From NCBI RefSeq assembly GCF_015910445.1, contig NZ_CP048882.1, forward strand, positions 4,402,001 to 4,466,000: a DNA stretch of 64,000 nucleotides, in the 5' to 3' direction. The translations under genes and the position numbers were made by a program. The stretch is from Streptomyces bathyalis (GTDB taxonomy: Bacteria; Actinomycetota; Actinomycetes; Streptomycetales; Streptomycetaceae). Below the pieces are notes generated by a model that was not told the DNA's origin, did no database searches, and saw nothing but the letters and a program-made list of their open reading frames with translations. Positions 41,839 through 50,063 of this stretch are shown one piece after another. How positions within the stretch are numbered: the first letter of the stretch is position 1; every line of letters begins with the position of its first letter.

Positions 41839-42804
41839 ATGGACATCGCCGTACTCGCATACGACGGGGTCTTCGACTCCGGGCTGGCCGCGATCCTCGA
41901 CGTGCTGAGCACCGCCGACGCCATGCGGGACGACCTGCCGCACCCCCCGCCCGCGCGGGAGGTCGCGACGGTCGGCTTCCGCCGCAGGATCCGCACCGGC
42001 GCCGGGCACCTGGTGACGACCCGTCCCGTCGCCGAGGCCGCGGACGCCGGACTGCTGCTCGTGCCGGCGCTTGCCGAGCGGCGGCCGGAGAAGCTGATCG
42101 ACCACGTCTCGGGCCCGGCGTCGGCCGCCGCACGCCGGCTGGTCCGGGAGACGCGCAGCAGGGATGTGCCGGTCGCCTCGGCGTGCACCGGCACCTTCCT
42201 GCTGGCCGAGTCGGGTGTGCTCGACGGCCGCCGTGCGACGACGAGTTGGTGGCTGGCGCCCGTCTTCCGCAAGCGCTACCCGGACGTCGGCCTGGAGGAG
42301 ACGCGGATGGTGACGACCTCCCGCGGGGTGACGACGGCGGGCGCGGCCTTCGGACATGTCGACCTCGCGCTGGCCGTCGTCCGCATGGCCAGCCCCGCGC
42401 TCGCCGACCTCGTCGCCCGCTGCCTCGTCGTCGACGAGCGCCCCTCGCAGTCCGCGTACACGATCCCCAGCGCCCTGGCGAAGAACGACCCGACGGTTGC
42501 GGCCTTCGAGCGCTGGGCGCGGCTGCACCTGGGCGAACCGGTCAGCATCAAGGAGGGGGCGCAGGCGGTGGGCGTCAGCGAACGCACCCTTCAGCGTGCC
42601 GTCCACCGCACGCTGGGGACCTCTCCCGTCCGCTTCGTCCAGGATCTGCGCGTCGAGCAGGCGTCCCACCTGCTGCGTACGACCGGCCTCTCGCTGGAGA
42701 CCATCGCCAGGAGGGTGGGCTACGAACACCCCAACACCCTGCGGATACTGCTGCGCGAGCGCACCGGTGTGACCGCGGGGGCGCTGCGGCGGCAGCGGAC
42801 GTGA
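41839..42804 (+). CDS. GlxA/FtrA-type AraC-family regulator
   Basis: A 321-residue regulator with an N-terminal DJ-1/PfpI-like domain (AVLAYDGVFDSGLAAILDVL, SACTGTFLLAESGVLDGRRATTSWW) and a C-terminal AraC double helix-turn-helix after residue 220 (SIKEGAQAVGVSERTLQRAV, ETIARRVGYEHPNTLRIL). The Cys in ACTGTF sits where DJ-1 peptidases have their nucleophile, but such regulators only sense ligands. ATG at 41839 is chosen over GTG 41809, which lies inside the palindrome. It probably controls the divergent ABM gene. Confidence 0.9.
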   Translation: MDIAVLAYDGVFDSGLAAILDVLSTADAMRDDLPHPPPAREVATVGFRRRIRTGAGHLVTTRPVAEAADAGLLLVPALAERRPEKLIDHVSGPASAAARRLVRETRSRDVPVASACTGTFLLAESGVLDGRRATTSWWLAPVFRKRYPDVGLEETRMVTTSRGVTTAGAAFGHVDLALAVVRMASPALADLVARCLVVDERPSQSAYTIPSALAKNDPTVAAFERWARLHLGEPVSIKEGAQAVGVSERTLQRAVHRTLGTSPVRFVQDLRVEQASHLLRTTGLSLETIARRVGYEHPNTLRILLRERTGVTAGALRRQRT

Positions 42805-42819
42805 GTGCGCCGTGCCGGG

Positions 42820-45372
42820 TCAGGGCCCGGCGAGTTCGGCCGCGCCCGTGATGCGGTGCAGCGGATAGGTGCGGACCTCGTCCGCGGTGTGGTCGTAGGC
42901 GGTCACGAATCCGCCCTCCACGCGCACCGGCGCGATGACCCGCTGGCTGGCGGCCCCGTCGGCGTTGACGTAGCCGATCCAGACCGCGTCCCCCGACTGC
43001 GCGGCCGACCGCATCATGGCGATGGTGTCCGCGGACGTCGTACGCGGCAGGGCAGCGGCCCCGGAGGCCGGGGGCTTCGGCACGCGTCCGGACGGCTTGG
43101 GCGTCTTGTGCTTCGACGTCGCCGCGTGGTCGCCCGCCCGGATCGCGCGCACGGCGGCGGTGAGCAGCGCCCCGTCCGGCACTGGCGGGCCGTCGGGCAC
43201 CGGCTCGGGCGCGGTGCGCGGCGGTGTGCGGTGGGCGTCGGCGCGGGCGATCAGCACATCGCCCTCGGCTCCCTCCGCGGCCGGCGCGTAACCCATCTCC
43301 CGCAGTTTCGCGAGCAGTTGGTCCGGCGGCAGGGGAGAGGCGAGCACCGTCGGTGCGAGCAGCCGCAGTTGGAGCGTCGCGGAACGCCTGTCCGCGGTGA
43401 TCTCGGTCAGGAGCGCGTCGTCGTCGCAGCGTACGTACGAGGACGCGGCACCCACGCGAAGCCTGCCGTGCTTGCGGGCCACGTCGTCGACGAGGTAGCT
43501 CAGCGGCTGCGGGACGGGGGTCCGGGAGTGGGACGCCAGGAAGGCGTGGATGTCGCTCGCCGTGCGCCCGGCGTCCAGGGCCCGCCGGACGGACGTCGGG
43601 GTGAAGCGGTAGACGGTGGCCCCGCCCTTGGACTCGACGTCGGCGAGGACGCCGAGCATGGCGGCGAGCGGCCGCTGAAGCGGGCCGGGTGCCACCGCCG
43701 TGAGGTCGGCCTGGAGCAGGATGTGGTCCACCGGCTCGGGCAGGAGCGGGGCCAGCCGTCCCGCGGCCTGCGCAGCCGCGCTCTCCAGTTCGCTCGCGGT
43801 GCGGGTGCTTGCCCCAGCTACCGCTGGGGGTGCCCCCAGGTCGGGCAGGACCAGCCCACGCGCGTACGAGGCGAGGGCGCCGCGCCCCGTGAGACCGAGC
43901 AACTCGGCTTCGTGCAGGGCCCATTCGGCCAGCTGCGTCCGCAGGTCGCCCGGGCTGTCGCCGACGGCGCGCCCGGCGCCGCGCAGCGGGCGCTCCCAGC
44001 GCAGCCGTGCCAGGACGGAGTGTTGCGTGGGCGCCGAACCCGGTTCGAGGGCGGAGAGCAGTTCGAGGGTCCGGCGGCGCACCTCGGCCGACAGGCCGCG
44101 GTCCAGGCCCTGGCCCAGCGCGGCGAGGACGCGTCCCTTGGCGTCGCGGGTGCCGACAAGGCCCGGTACGCGGGTGCCGGTGAGCCAGCGCAGCACGACG
44201 TGGGACCAGCGCTCGTGCGTGGGGCGGCGCAGCCACTCGTCGTACGCGGGCGTGGGTGCGTAGGCCTCGTCGGGTTCGTTGTCGGAGGCCAGCAGGCCTG
44301 CCGCGTAGGCGAGTTCGATCCAGAACGCGGCCGTCGGCTCGGGCACGTCGAGGAGGGTGGCGGTGCGCTTGAGGTCGCGCACGCCGAGGCCGCCGGCGCG
44401 CAGTACGGACGGCGGGTCGGTCTCCCAGTCGGAGAGGAGCTCCTCCAGGGTGCCCAGCGCGGCGAGGGCCTGGCCCGCCGCCGCCTCGTCGGTGGCCTGC
44501 TCCGGATACTCGCGCCGGACCTCCAGCCGGGGCGCCAGCGGCTCGACGTCCTGGTGCGCGCGGCCCGCCCGAAGATGCAGCGCCACCTCGCGGGGGAGGA
44601 CGACCGTGCGGGGTGCGGTCCTCACCAGCAGGGCCCGGTCCAGCAGCCAAGTCACGGGCGACGAGAGCGAGTCGGTGTGCACGGAGCCGTACGGCGGGCC
44701 CCATCGCAGCTTGTCGAGCATCGCCAGCGACTCGGGCGGTGCGCCGCCCAGGAGCGCGTCGGTGCGCTCGCGGTCCGCGAAGAGCGAGGTGAGCTCGGCG
44801 AGCGCGCTCACCGGATCGTGCGTCGCGGGGAGCCCGGCCGTGGCGAGGATGTCCTGAAGGCGCCCCGGCGACATCCCGGCCGTCGCCTCCGCGAGCGTCG
44901 GGCCGAGGCCGGTCGGCGACGGAGCCGACGGGGAGGGGCTGAGCAACTCCCATACGGTGCGCACGAGATGGAGCCGGTCGTCGCCGCCCCACAGCAGGGC
45001 CTGCTCGCGCAGTGAGCGCAGGGCGCGGGGCAGCTCGGCTGCGACGTCGTCCGACATGGCGGCCGCCTCGTCCGACGCCTCGGGGTCTCCCGTGAGGAGG
45101 GCTTCGAGAGTGGCGTACGAGCAGGGGTCGGGGGCGACGGCGATGGCCTCGGCGGTCTGCAGGGCGAAGCGGTCCAGCCGCTCCACCGCCCGCACGACGG
45201 ACGCCCGGGTGCCCGCACGGGTCGCGAGCTGGGTGAGGTCGTTGGGGACGGGGGAGAGCAGATCCGGGCGGGTGCGGAGCAGCCCGGCGAGGGCCGCGTC
45301 GTCGCGGCCTCGCAGATCGTCGGCGAGCGTGCGGGGTGCGGCGCTGCTGCTGCCGCTGTGCTCGGTGCTCAT
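42820..45372 (-). CDS. XPB/Ssl2-associated protein with WYL domain
   Basis: An 850-residue actinobacterial protein with a helicase-C_3 (XPB/Ssl2 N-terminal interaction) region in the second half (VDHILLQADLTAVAPGPLQ, VESKGGATVYRFTPTSVRRALDAG) and a C-terminal WYL ligand domain (VWIGYVNADGAASQRVIAPV). The N-terminus is helical, LRGRDDAALAGLLRTRPDLL. It lacks helicase motifs, so it is probably a regulator or loader of the XPB helicase encoded 3.6 kb away. The ATG at 45372 lies in a 23-bp tandem duplication. A GAPPAVAGAS insertion near residue 515 comes from a dispersed repeat. Confidence 0.88.
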   Translation of the reverse strand: MSTEHSGSSSAAPRTLADDLRGRDDAALAGLLRTRPDLLSPVPNDLTQLATRAGTRASVVRAVERLDRFALQTAEAIAVAPDPCSYATLEALLTGDPEASDEAAAMSDDVAAELPRALRSLREQALLWGGDDRLHLVRTVWELLSPSPSAPSPTGLGPTLAEATAGMSPGRLQDILATAGLPATHDPVSALAELTSLFADRERTDALLGGAPPESLAMLDKLRWGPPYGSVHTDSLSSPVTWLLDRALLVRTAPRTVVLPREVALHLRAGRAHQDVEPLAPRLEVRREYPEQATDEAAAGQALAALGTLEELLSDWETDPPSVLRAGGLGVRDLKRTATLLDVPEPTAAFWIELAYAAGLLASDNEPDEAYAPTPAYDEWLRRPTHERWSHVVLRWLTGTRVPGLVGTRDAKGRVLAALGQGLDRGLSAEVRRRTLELLSALEPGSAPTQHSVLARLRWERPLRGAGRAVGDSPGDLRTQLAEWALHEAELLGLTGRGALASYARGLVLPDLGAPPAVAGASTRTASELESAAAQAAGRLAPLLPEPVDHILLQADLTAVAPGPLQRPLAAMLGVLADVESKGGATVYRFTPTSVRRALDAGRTASDIHAFLASHSRTPVPQPLSYLVDDVARKHGRLRVGAASSYVRCDDDALLTEITADRRSATLQLRLLAPTVLASPLPPDQLLAKLREMGYAPAAEGAEGDVLIARADAHRTPPRTAPEPVPDGPPVPDGALLTAAVRAIRAGDHAATSKHKTPKPSGRVPKPPASGAAALPRTTSADTIAMMRSAAQSGDAVWIGYVNADGAASQRVIAPVRVEGGFVTAYDHTADEVRTYPLHRITGAAELAGP
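43811..43838. repeat. Dispersed streptomycete repeat inside a coding gene
   Basis: GCCCCAGCTACCGCTGGGG (stem CCCCAGC/GCTGGGG) followed by TGCCCCCA. It is read in frame as GAPPAVAGAS. A sister element occurs at 49102-49157. I recall such GC-rich elements, with CCCCCAGCTACCGCTGGGAGG-like cores, scattered through Streptomyces genomes. Confidence 0.6.
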
Positions 45373-45408
45373 CCGGACCACGTTTCGGTGCTCATCCAAA
45401 CCACGTTA
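45363..45408. repeat. 23-bp tandem duplication at a start codon
   Basis: CGGTGCTCATCCGGACCACG-TTT (45363-45385) is repeated as CGGTGCTCATCCAAACCACG-TTA (45386-45408) with three changes. Each copy holds an ATG on the minus strand. The upstream ATG (45395) opens an 8-codon frame, MSTETWSG, whose TGA overlaps the true start (ATGA at 45372). Confidence 0.7.
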
Positions 45409-45492
45409 GCGCGGGCGGCGCAGGGTACCGTCGTGGGCAAGCCTGGCAAATGGCAGGGCAGGCGCCAAGGGCAAGCAGTCGTTGGGGAATTG

Positions 45493-46545
45493 GTGGGGAT
45501 CGAGAGCGACAAGCTCGTATTCGACTATCTGAGCCGGATCGGCGACCTCGCGCACAGCACGTCGATGACGGCCGCCGAACGGGCGCGCCTCGTCAGCGGC
45601 CTGCGTGGCCAGATCGACCGTCTGCGGGCCGAGGAGGGCGGCGCCGAGAGCAAGGCAGCCGTGAAGAAGATCCTCGCGCGGCTCGGGCGGCCGGAGGAGG
45701 TCGTCGCGGCGCGCGGCTCGGCGGCGGACGGCTCGGCGGGCTCTTCCACCTGGGGCGGCGACGACGAGGGCCCGAAGGTGTCGCTCGGCAAGGGGACTTC
45801 GGGTACCTCGGGGCCGGCGGCTCCCACTGCCTCGCAAGGAGCCTCCGCGCCCCACCTGGCCGGCATGGACGAGCTGGGGCCGGAGGAGTCCGACCCGGAC
45901 TGGTGGCGGGTCGACCCGAGTCCCTACGGCGACGGCGGCGGCAGCCGCACGTTCGGCGAGCCCGTGCCCGGCTTCATCGGCGGTATCGAGCTGCCCGAGC
46001 TGCTCAACCCGCCGCCCGGCGGCGGCGAGGAGGGCGATGCCCGTCCGGGGAGCGCCCGCCCGAAGATCCCCGTACCGGCCGCCCGCAAGGCCCCCGACGA
46101 CGAGGTGACGGACGTCGCCGACCCCGAGGCCGACGTGGCCCTGGGGGGTGCCGGCCGCCGGCTGTGGCCGCGGCGTTCGCGCCTCGCGGCGGCCGGGCCC
46201 CGCGCGGGCGGCATCGTGGAGTGGGCGGCGGCCGCGCTGCTGGTGGCGGGGGCGCTCGTCGGCTCGCTGATCACGCTCGGCGTGGGCTGGCTGGCCGCCT
46301 GGTGGTCGCCGCGCCTGAGCCGCACGGAGGCCAAGTGGGCCGCGGGCGGCATGCCCGGGCTGGTCGCGGGCGGCATGCTGGTGTGGCTGTGGGGACGCGT
46401 CGACGGACGGTGGGGCGAGCCGATAAAGGAAGGCGGCAAGGAGCTCGGTCAGGCCATCATGGACTCGGGCCCGGTGGTGCTGCGAGCCGCTGCGGTCGCC
46501 AGCGCGCTGTTCCTCGTCTGGCGTGCCCGGCGGCCCCGGGTGTGA
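45493..46545 (+). CDS. HAAS-like membrane protein
   Basis: A 350-residue protein. The first 70 residues (IESDKLVFDYLSRIGDLAHSTSM, ARLVSGLRGQIDRLRAE, VKKILARLGRPEEVVAARG) match the HAAS/DUF1700-type domain that often partners PadR regulators. A long disordered middle is followed by three hydrophobic spans near the C-terminus (AAALLVAGALVGSLITLGVG, PGLVAGGMLVWLWG, VVLRAAAVASALFLVW). Start is GTG 45493, 4 bases after GGGGAA. Function unknown. It is 33 bases upstream of the nitrilase gene and likely in its operon. Confidence 0.82.
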   Translation: MGIESDKLVFDYLSRIGDLAHSTSMTAAERARLVSGLRGQIDRLRAEEGGAESKAAVKKILARLGRPEEVVAARGSAADGSAGSSTWGGDDEGPKVSLGKGTSGTSGPAAPTASQGASAPHLAGMDELGPEESDPDWWRVDPSPYGDGGGSRTFGEPVPGFIGGIELPELLNPPPGGGEEGDARPGSARPKIPVPAARKAPDDEVTDVADPEADVALGGAGRRLWPRRSRLAAAGPRAGGIVEWAAAALLVAGALVGSLITLGVGWLAAWWSPRLSRTEAKWAAGGMPGLVAGGMLVWLWGRVDGRWGEPIKEGGKELGQAIMDSGPVVLRAAAVASALFLVWRARRPRV

Positions 46546-46578
46546 GCACGGGGACGCGAGAGCGGGGGAGGACGGCCC

Positions 46579-47499
46579 ATGGCCAGGCTGACCGTGGCGA
46601 CCTGCCAGTTCCCCGTTGACGCCGGCATCGAGCGCAACTGCCGTTACGTCATGCGCCAGATGAGGTCCGCGAAGGACCGGGGCGCGGACATCGCGCACTT
46701 CCCCGAGGCGTGCCTGTCGGGTTACGCGGGCGCCGACTTCGAGGACCACAGCGAATTCGACTGGGAGTTGCTCGAATCCGCGATGCTTCGCGTGATGGGG
46801 CTCGCCGCCGAACTGCGGCTGTGGGTGGTGCTCGGTTCGGCGCACCGCCTCACCGGCCAACACAAGCCGCACAACAGCCTGTACGTCATCGACGACACCG
46901 GCACCCTCGTTGACCGCTACGACAAGCGCTTCTGCTCCGGCGACCCCGGCGGGCGCACCGGCGACCTCGCCCACTACACACCGGGCGACCACCCCGTCGT
47001 CTTCACCGTGGGCGGCGTCCGGTGCGGCACGCTGATCTGCTACGACTTCCGCTTCCCCGAGCTGTACCGCGAATACAAGCGGCTGGGCGTGCAGTTGGTG
47101 CTGCACTCCTTCCACGCGGGGCACGCTCCGCCGGCCAAGATCGCCGCCATCCGGGAGGCCATCGGCGAGGACGTGCTGCACCTCAACACGGCCGACACCT
47201 ACCCCGGCATCCTCATGCCGGCGACGATGACGGCCCAGGCCGGGGCCAACCATGTCTGGATCAGCTGCCCCAACTCCTCGGCCAGGGAAAGCCTTTGGGG
47301 CGCCTTCTTCGTCCGTGCGGACGGCATCACCACCGGTCGGCTGCCCCGCAACCGTGCGGCGGTGCTCATCTCGACCGTCGACACGGAACAGCCGCTGTAC
47401 GACTCCACCGCGCACTGGCGCGCCAGGGCGATGGACGGAGTCCTCAACTCCGGTACTCCCGTGCCGGATCCACGCTCGGCCGACCGCACGTCACTGTGA
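46579..47499 (+). CDS. Carbon-nitrogen hydrolase (nitrilase superfamily)
   Basis: A 306-residue amidase/nitrilase with the full catalytic triad: Glu43 (HFPEACLSGY), Lys116 (RYDKRFC) and Cys154 (LICYDFRFPE). The superfamily hydrolyses C-N bonds of amides, nitriles or carbamoyl groups; the substrate is unknown. ATG at 46579 has GGGGAGGAC upstream. It follows the HAAS-like gene closely. Confidence 0.92.
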   Translation: MARLTVATCQFPVDAGIERNCRYVMRQMRSAKDRGADIAHFPEACLSGYAGADFEDHSEFDWELLESAMLRVMGLAAELRLWVVLGSAHRLTGQHKPHNSLYVIDDTGTLVDRYDKRFCSGDPGGRTGDLAHYTPGDHPVVFTVGGVRCGTLICYDFRFPELYREYKRLGVQLVLHSFHAGHAPPAKIAAIREAIGEDVLHLNTADTYPGILMPATMTAQAGANHVWISCPNSSARESLWGAFFVRADGITTGRLPRNRAAVLISTVDTEQPLYDSTAHWRARAMDGVLNSGTPVPDPRSADRTSL

Positions 47500-47584
47500 C
47501 CGTCCGGGCCTTCTCGATCCGGCGGCCCGCACCGCGGCCGTCCCACCTGGGGTGAGCGGACCGCCGCAGGGCAGGATGACCGGC

Positions 47585-48235
47585 ATGGCAACGCACGACC
47601 AGGACACCCCCGCGGCCGGACCGGGCCCCACCGTCGGGTTCGACCTCGACATGACGCTCATCGACTCCCGCCCCGGCATCCTGGCGACCTACGTGGCCCT
47701 GTCCGAGGAGACGGGCGTCCACATCGACGCGCAGCTGACCGTGACGCGCCTCGGGCCGCCGCTGGAGCAGGAGTTGGCCCACTGGTTCCCCGACGAGCGG
47801 ATCCCCGGGGCCGCCGAGCGCTACCGCGAGCTGTATCCGCGGTACGCGATCGCGTCGTCGTCCGCGATGCCGGGCGCACGCGAGGCGGTCGCGGCCGTAC
47901 GGGCGGCGGGCGGCAGCGCCGTCGTCGTCACCGCCAAGCACGAGCCCAACGCCAAGCTGCACCTGGAACACCTCGGCATCGAACCGGACGCGGTGGCCGG
48001 ATGGCTGTGGGCGGAGGCGAAGGCCGAGGCGCTGCGCGAGTTCGGGGCGAGCGTGTACGTGGGCGATCACGTCGGGGACGTACGCGGAGCGGCGACGGCC
48101 GGCGCTCTCTCCGTGGCCGTGCCGACCGGTCCCTGTGATGCGGAGGAACTGCGGGGAGCCGGTGCGGATGTCGTACTGACCGGAGGACTGGGCGAGTTCC
48201 CGGGCTGGTTCGCCGACTACTGCTCGCGGCGCTGA
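47585..48235 (+). CDS. HAD-superfamily phosphatase
   Basis: A 216-residue HAD hydrolase of phosphoglycolate phosphatase type. Motif I is GFDLDMTLIDS with Asp20 and Asp22, motif II is VVVTAKHEPN, and motifs III/IV are KAEALREFGASVYVGDHVGDVRGA. A helical cap lies between. It probably hydrolyses a small phosphate ester. An in-frame ATG 9 bases upstream is possible. The 3' end overlaps the next minus-strand gene by 19 bases. Confidence 0.9.
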   Translation: MATHDQDTPAAGPGPTVGFDLDMTLIDSRPGILATYVALSEETGVHIDAQLTVTRLGPPLEQELAHWFPDERIPGAAERYRELYPRYAIASSSAMPGAREAVAAVRAAGGSAVVVTAKHEPNAKLHLEHLGIEPDAVAGWLWAEAKAEALREFGASVYVGDHVGDVRGAATAGALSVAVPTGPCDAEELRGAGADVVLTGGLGEFPGWFADYCSRR

Positions 48236-48441
48236 CCCAGGGCCGACCTCACCAGGCCCGCGGCGGCCATCGCGAAGCCCACACCCATGAGCATGCAGAC
48301 GAAGTAGGCGGGCGCCGGGAAGGGCTCGGTGCCGAGGAAGAGCGGGGCCACAGTGACCAGTGTGGCCAGGGCGCCGATGAGGAAGACGACGCCGCCGGAT
48401 CGTACGAGAAGATCCCCGGGCTGGGACGTTTCAGTGTTCAC
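48217..48441 (-). CDS. Small two-span membrane protein
   Basis: A 74-residue protein from GTG 48441 (MNTETSQPGDLLVRSGG) with two spans, VVFLIGALATLVTVAPLFLG and AYFVCMLMGVGFAMAAAGLV. I recall near-identical small proteins at the same place in other streptomycetes, so it is probably a real conserved gene. Function unknown. Confidence 0.78.
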   Translation of the reverse strand: MNTETSQPGDLLVRSGGVVFLIGALATLVTVAPLFLGTEPFPAPAYFVCMLMGVGFAMAAAGLVRSALGQRREQ

Positions 48442-48558
48442 GCGGCCAGGGTAGATCGGTTGGCAACTGTACGGAGAACCGCTCGGTGGCTCTCCCTGGC
48501 CCCTGAGGGGTCCGGGAGGACCTCCAGCCACCGGGCACCGGGGGTTAGCCTTGGTGAT

Positions 48559-48600
48559 GAGCGGGTCATTCGGCCCGCTCAACTTGCTCTCCGGAGCAAG
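48559..48600 (+). promoter_or_regulatory. Two adjacent leader hairpins before the cold-shock gene
   Basis: GAGCGGG/CCCGCTC (48559-48565 and 48574-48580) and CTTGCTC-TCCG-GAGCAAG (48583-48600) are both perfect 7-bp stems, separated by 2 bases, about 70 bases before the cold-shock start. They may form a cold-sensing mRNA leader or an attenuator. Confidence 0.5.
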
Positions 48601-48669
48601 GTTCAGCACGAGATCACAGCTTTCAGGACGCAGCCGAGGCTGCCCGGCAGTACGAGGACGAGGACAGAC

Positions 48670-49053
48670 GTGCCTACCGGCAAGGTCAAGTGGTTCAACA
48701 GCGAGAAGGGCTTCGGCTTCCTCTCCCGCGACGACGGCGGCGATGTCTTCGTGCATTCCTCCGTGCTGCCCAGCGGAGTGGACGCCCTGAAGCCGGGCCA
48801 GAAGGTCGAGTTCGGCGTCGTCGCCGGGCAACGCGGCGACCAGGCCCTCTCGGTGAGCGTGCTGGACCCGGCCCCGTCGGTCGCCGCGGCGCAGCGGCGC
48901 AAGCCCGACGAACTGGCCTCCATCGTCCAGGACCTCACCACGCTCCTCGACGGCGTGGCGCAGGGACTCGAGCGCGGCCGGTACCCGGACAGGCAGCACG
49001 GCCACAAGATCGCCGGCATGCTCCGTGCCGTAGCCGACCAGCTCGACGTCTAG
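48670..49053 (+). CDS. Cold-shock domain protein with C-terminal extension
   Basis: A 127-residue protein: cold-shock domain at residues 1-65 with RNP1 KGFGFL (14-19) and RNP2 DVFVHSS, then a 60-residue helical extension ending RYPDRQHGHKIAGMLRAVADQLDV. Ordinary CspA proteins are about 67 residues, so this belongs to the longer actinobacterial type. It binds single-stranded RNA/DNA. GTG at 48670 is used; the open frame upstream is leader sequence with two hairpins. Confidence 0.92.
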   Translation: MPTGKVKWFNSEKGFGFLSRDDGGDVFVHSSVLPSGVDALKPGQKVEFGVVAGQRGDQALSVSVLDPAPSVAAAQRRKPDELASIVQDLTTLLDGVAQGLERGRYPDRQHGHKIAGMLRAVADQLDV

Positions 49054-49101
49054 ACGTACGGCCGGCTTGACGTCCAGGCGATACGCGCGGGCGGCGGCGG
49101 G

Positions 49102-49157
49102 TGGGGGCACTCCCCCACGCTGCTCCCCCAGAGCCTCCGGCCTGGGAGGTGCCCCCA
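49102..49157. repeat. Dispersed GC-rich repeat, probable bidirectional terminator
   Basis: TGGGGGCAC-TCCC (49102-49114) pairs with GGGAGGTGCCCCCA (49144-49157) with one bulge. The interior CCACGCTGCTCCCCCAGAGC matches, from memory, a dispersed Streptomyces intergenic element. It lies between convergent csp and mqnD. Confidence 0.6.
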
Positions 49158-49175
49158 GGGGCCCCACCCGGGCCG

Positions 49176-50063
49176 TCAGGCCCAGGGGGAGAGAGCCTCG
49201 TCGCGGATGGGCGGCACAAGGCCCTCCGCGGCGGCGCGGGTCAGCAGCCCGCGTACCGCCGCGATGCCGTCCTCACCGAGGTCCGCGGTGAACTCATTGA
49301 CGTAGAGCCCGATGTGCTGGTCCACCACGGCCGGGTCCATCTCCTGCGCGTGCTCCAGCACATACGGGCGTGACGCCTCCGGGTCCTCCCACGCCATCCG
49401 CACGGACCGGCGTGCCGACTCCGCGAGCCGCACCAGTGTCTGCGTGCCCAGCGAGCGGCGGGCGATGATGGCGCCGAGCGGGATGGGCAGACCCGTCGTG
49501 TGCTCCCAGTGCTCGCCCATGTCGGCGAGCTTGTGCAGCCCGTACTCCTGGTACGTGAAGCGCGCCTCGTGGATCACCAGGCCGGCGTCGACGGCGCCGT
49601 CCCGCACGGCCGGCATGATCTCGTGGAACGGCAGCACGACCACCTCGCCGACTCCGCCCGGCACTTCCTCCGCCGCCCAGAGACGGAAGAGCAGATACGC
49701 CGTCGACCGCTCGCTCGGCACGGCCACGGTCCTGCCCTTCAGCGAGCCCGGGTCCACCGGCTCACGGGTGAGGACCAGCGGTCCGCAGCCGCGGCCGAGC
49801 GCACCTCCGCAGGGCAGCAGCGCGTACTCGTCCAGCACCCACGGCAGCATCGCGTACGAGACCTTCAGCAGATCGCCCTCGCCGCGCTCCGCCATGCCGT
49901 TGGTGATGTCGATGTCCGCGAACGTGACGTCGAGCGGGGGCGCATCCGGCACGCGGCCGTGCGCCCAGGCGTCGAAGACGAAGGTGTCGTTCGGACACGG
50001 TGAGAAGGCGATGCTCAGCGCGGAGGCCGCGCCGCCGGTGCCGCCGTTGCCGTCGGTGCTCAT
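49176..50063 (-). CDS. mqnD: 1,4-dihydroxy-6-naphthoate synthase (MqnD)
   Basis: A 295-residue periplasmic-binding-protein-fold enzyme of the futalosine route to menaquinone. It converts cyclic dehypoxanthine futalosine to 1,4-dihydroxy-6-naphthoate. Family patterns are IAFSPCPNDTFVFDAWAHG, DIDITNGMAERGEGDLLKVSY, FHEIMPAVRDGAVDAGLVIHEAR and GLPIPLGAI, with the active-site His-Glu in IHEAR. The ATG overlaps the mqnB stop (ATGA), so both are cotranslated. Confidence 0.96.
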   Translation of the reverse strand: MSTDGNGGTGGAASALSIAFSPCPNDTFVFDAWAHGRVPDAPPLDVTFADIDITNGMAERGEGDLLKVSYAMLPWVLDEYALLPCGGALGRGCGPLVLTREPVDPGSLKGRTVAVPSERSTAYLLFRLWAAEEVPGGVGEVVVLPFHEIMPAVRDGAVDAGLVIHEARFTYQEYGLHKLADMGEHWEHTTGLPIPLGAIIARRSLGTQTLVRLAESARRSVRMAWEDPEASRPYVLEHAQEMDPAVVDQHIGLYVNEFTADLGEDGIAAVRGLLTRAAAEGLVPPIRDEALSPWA

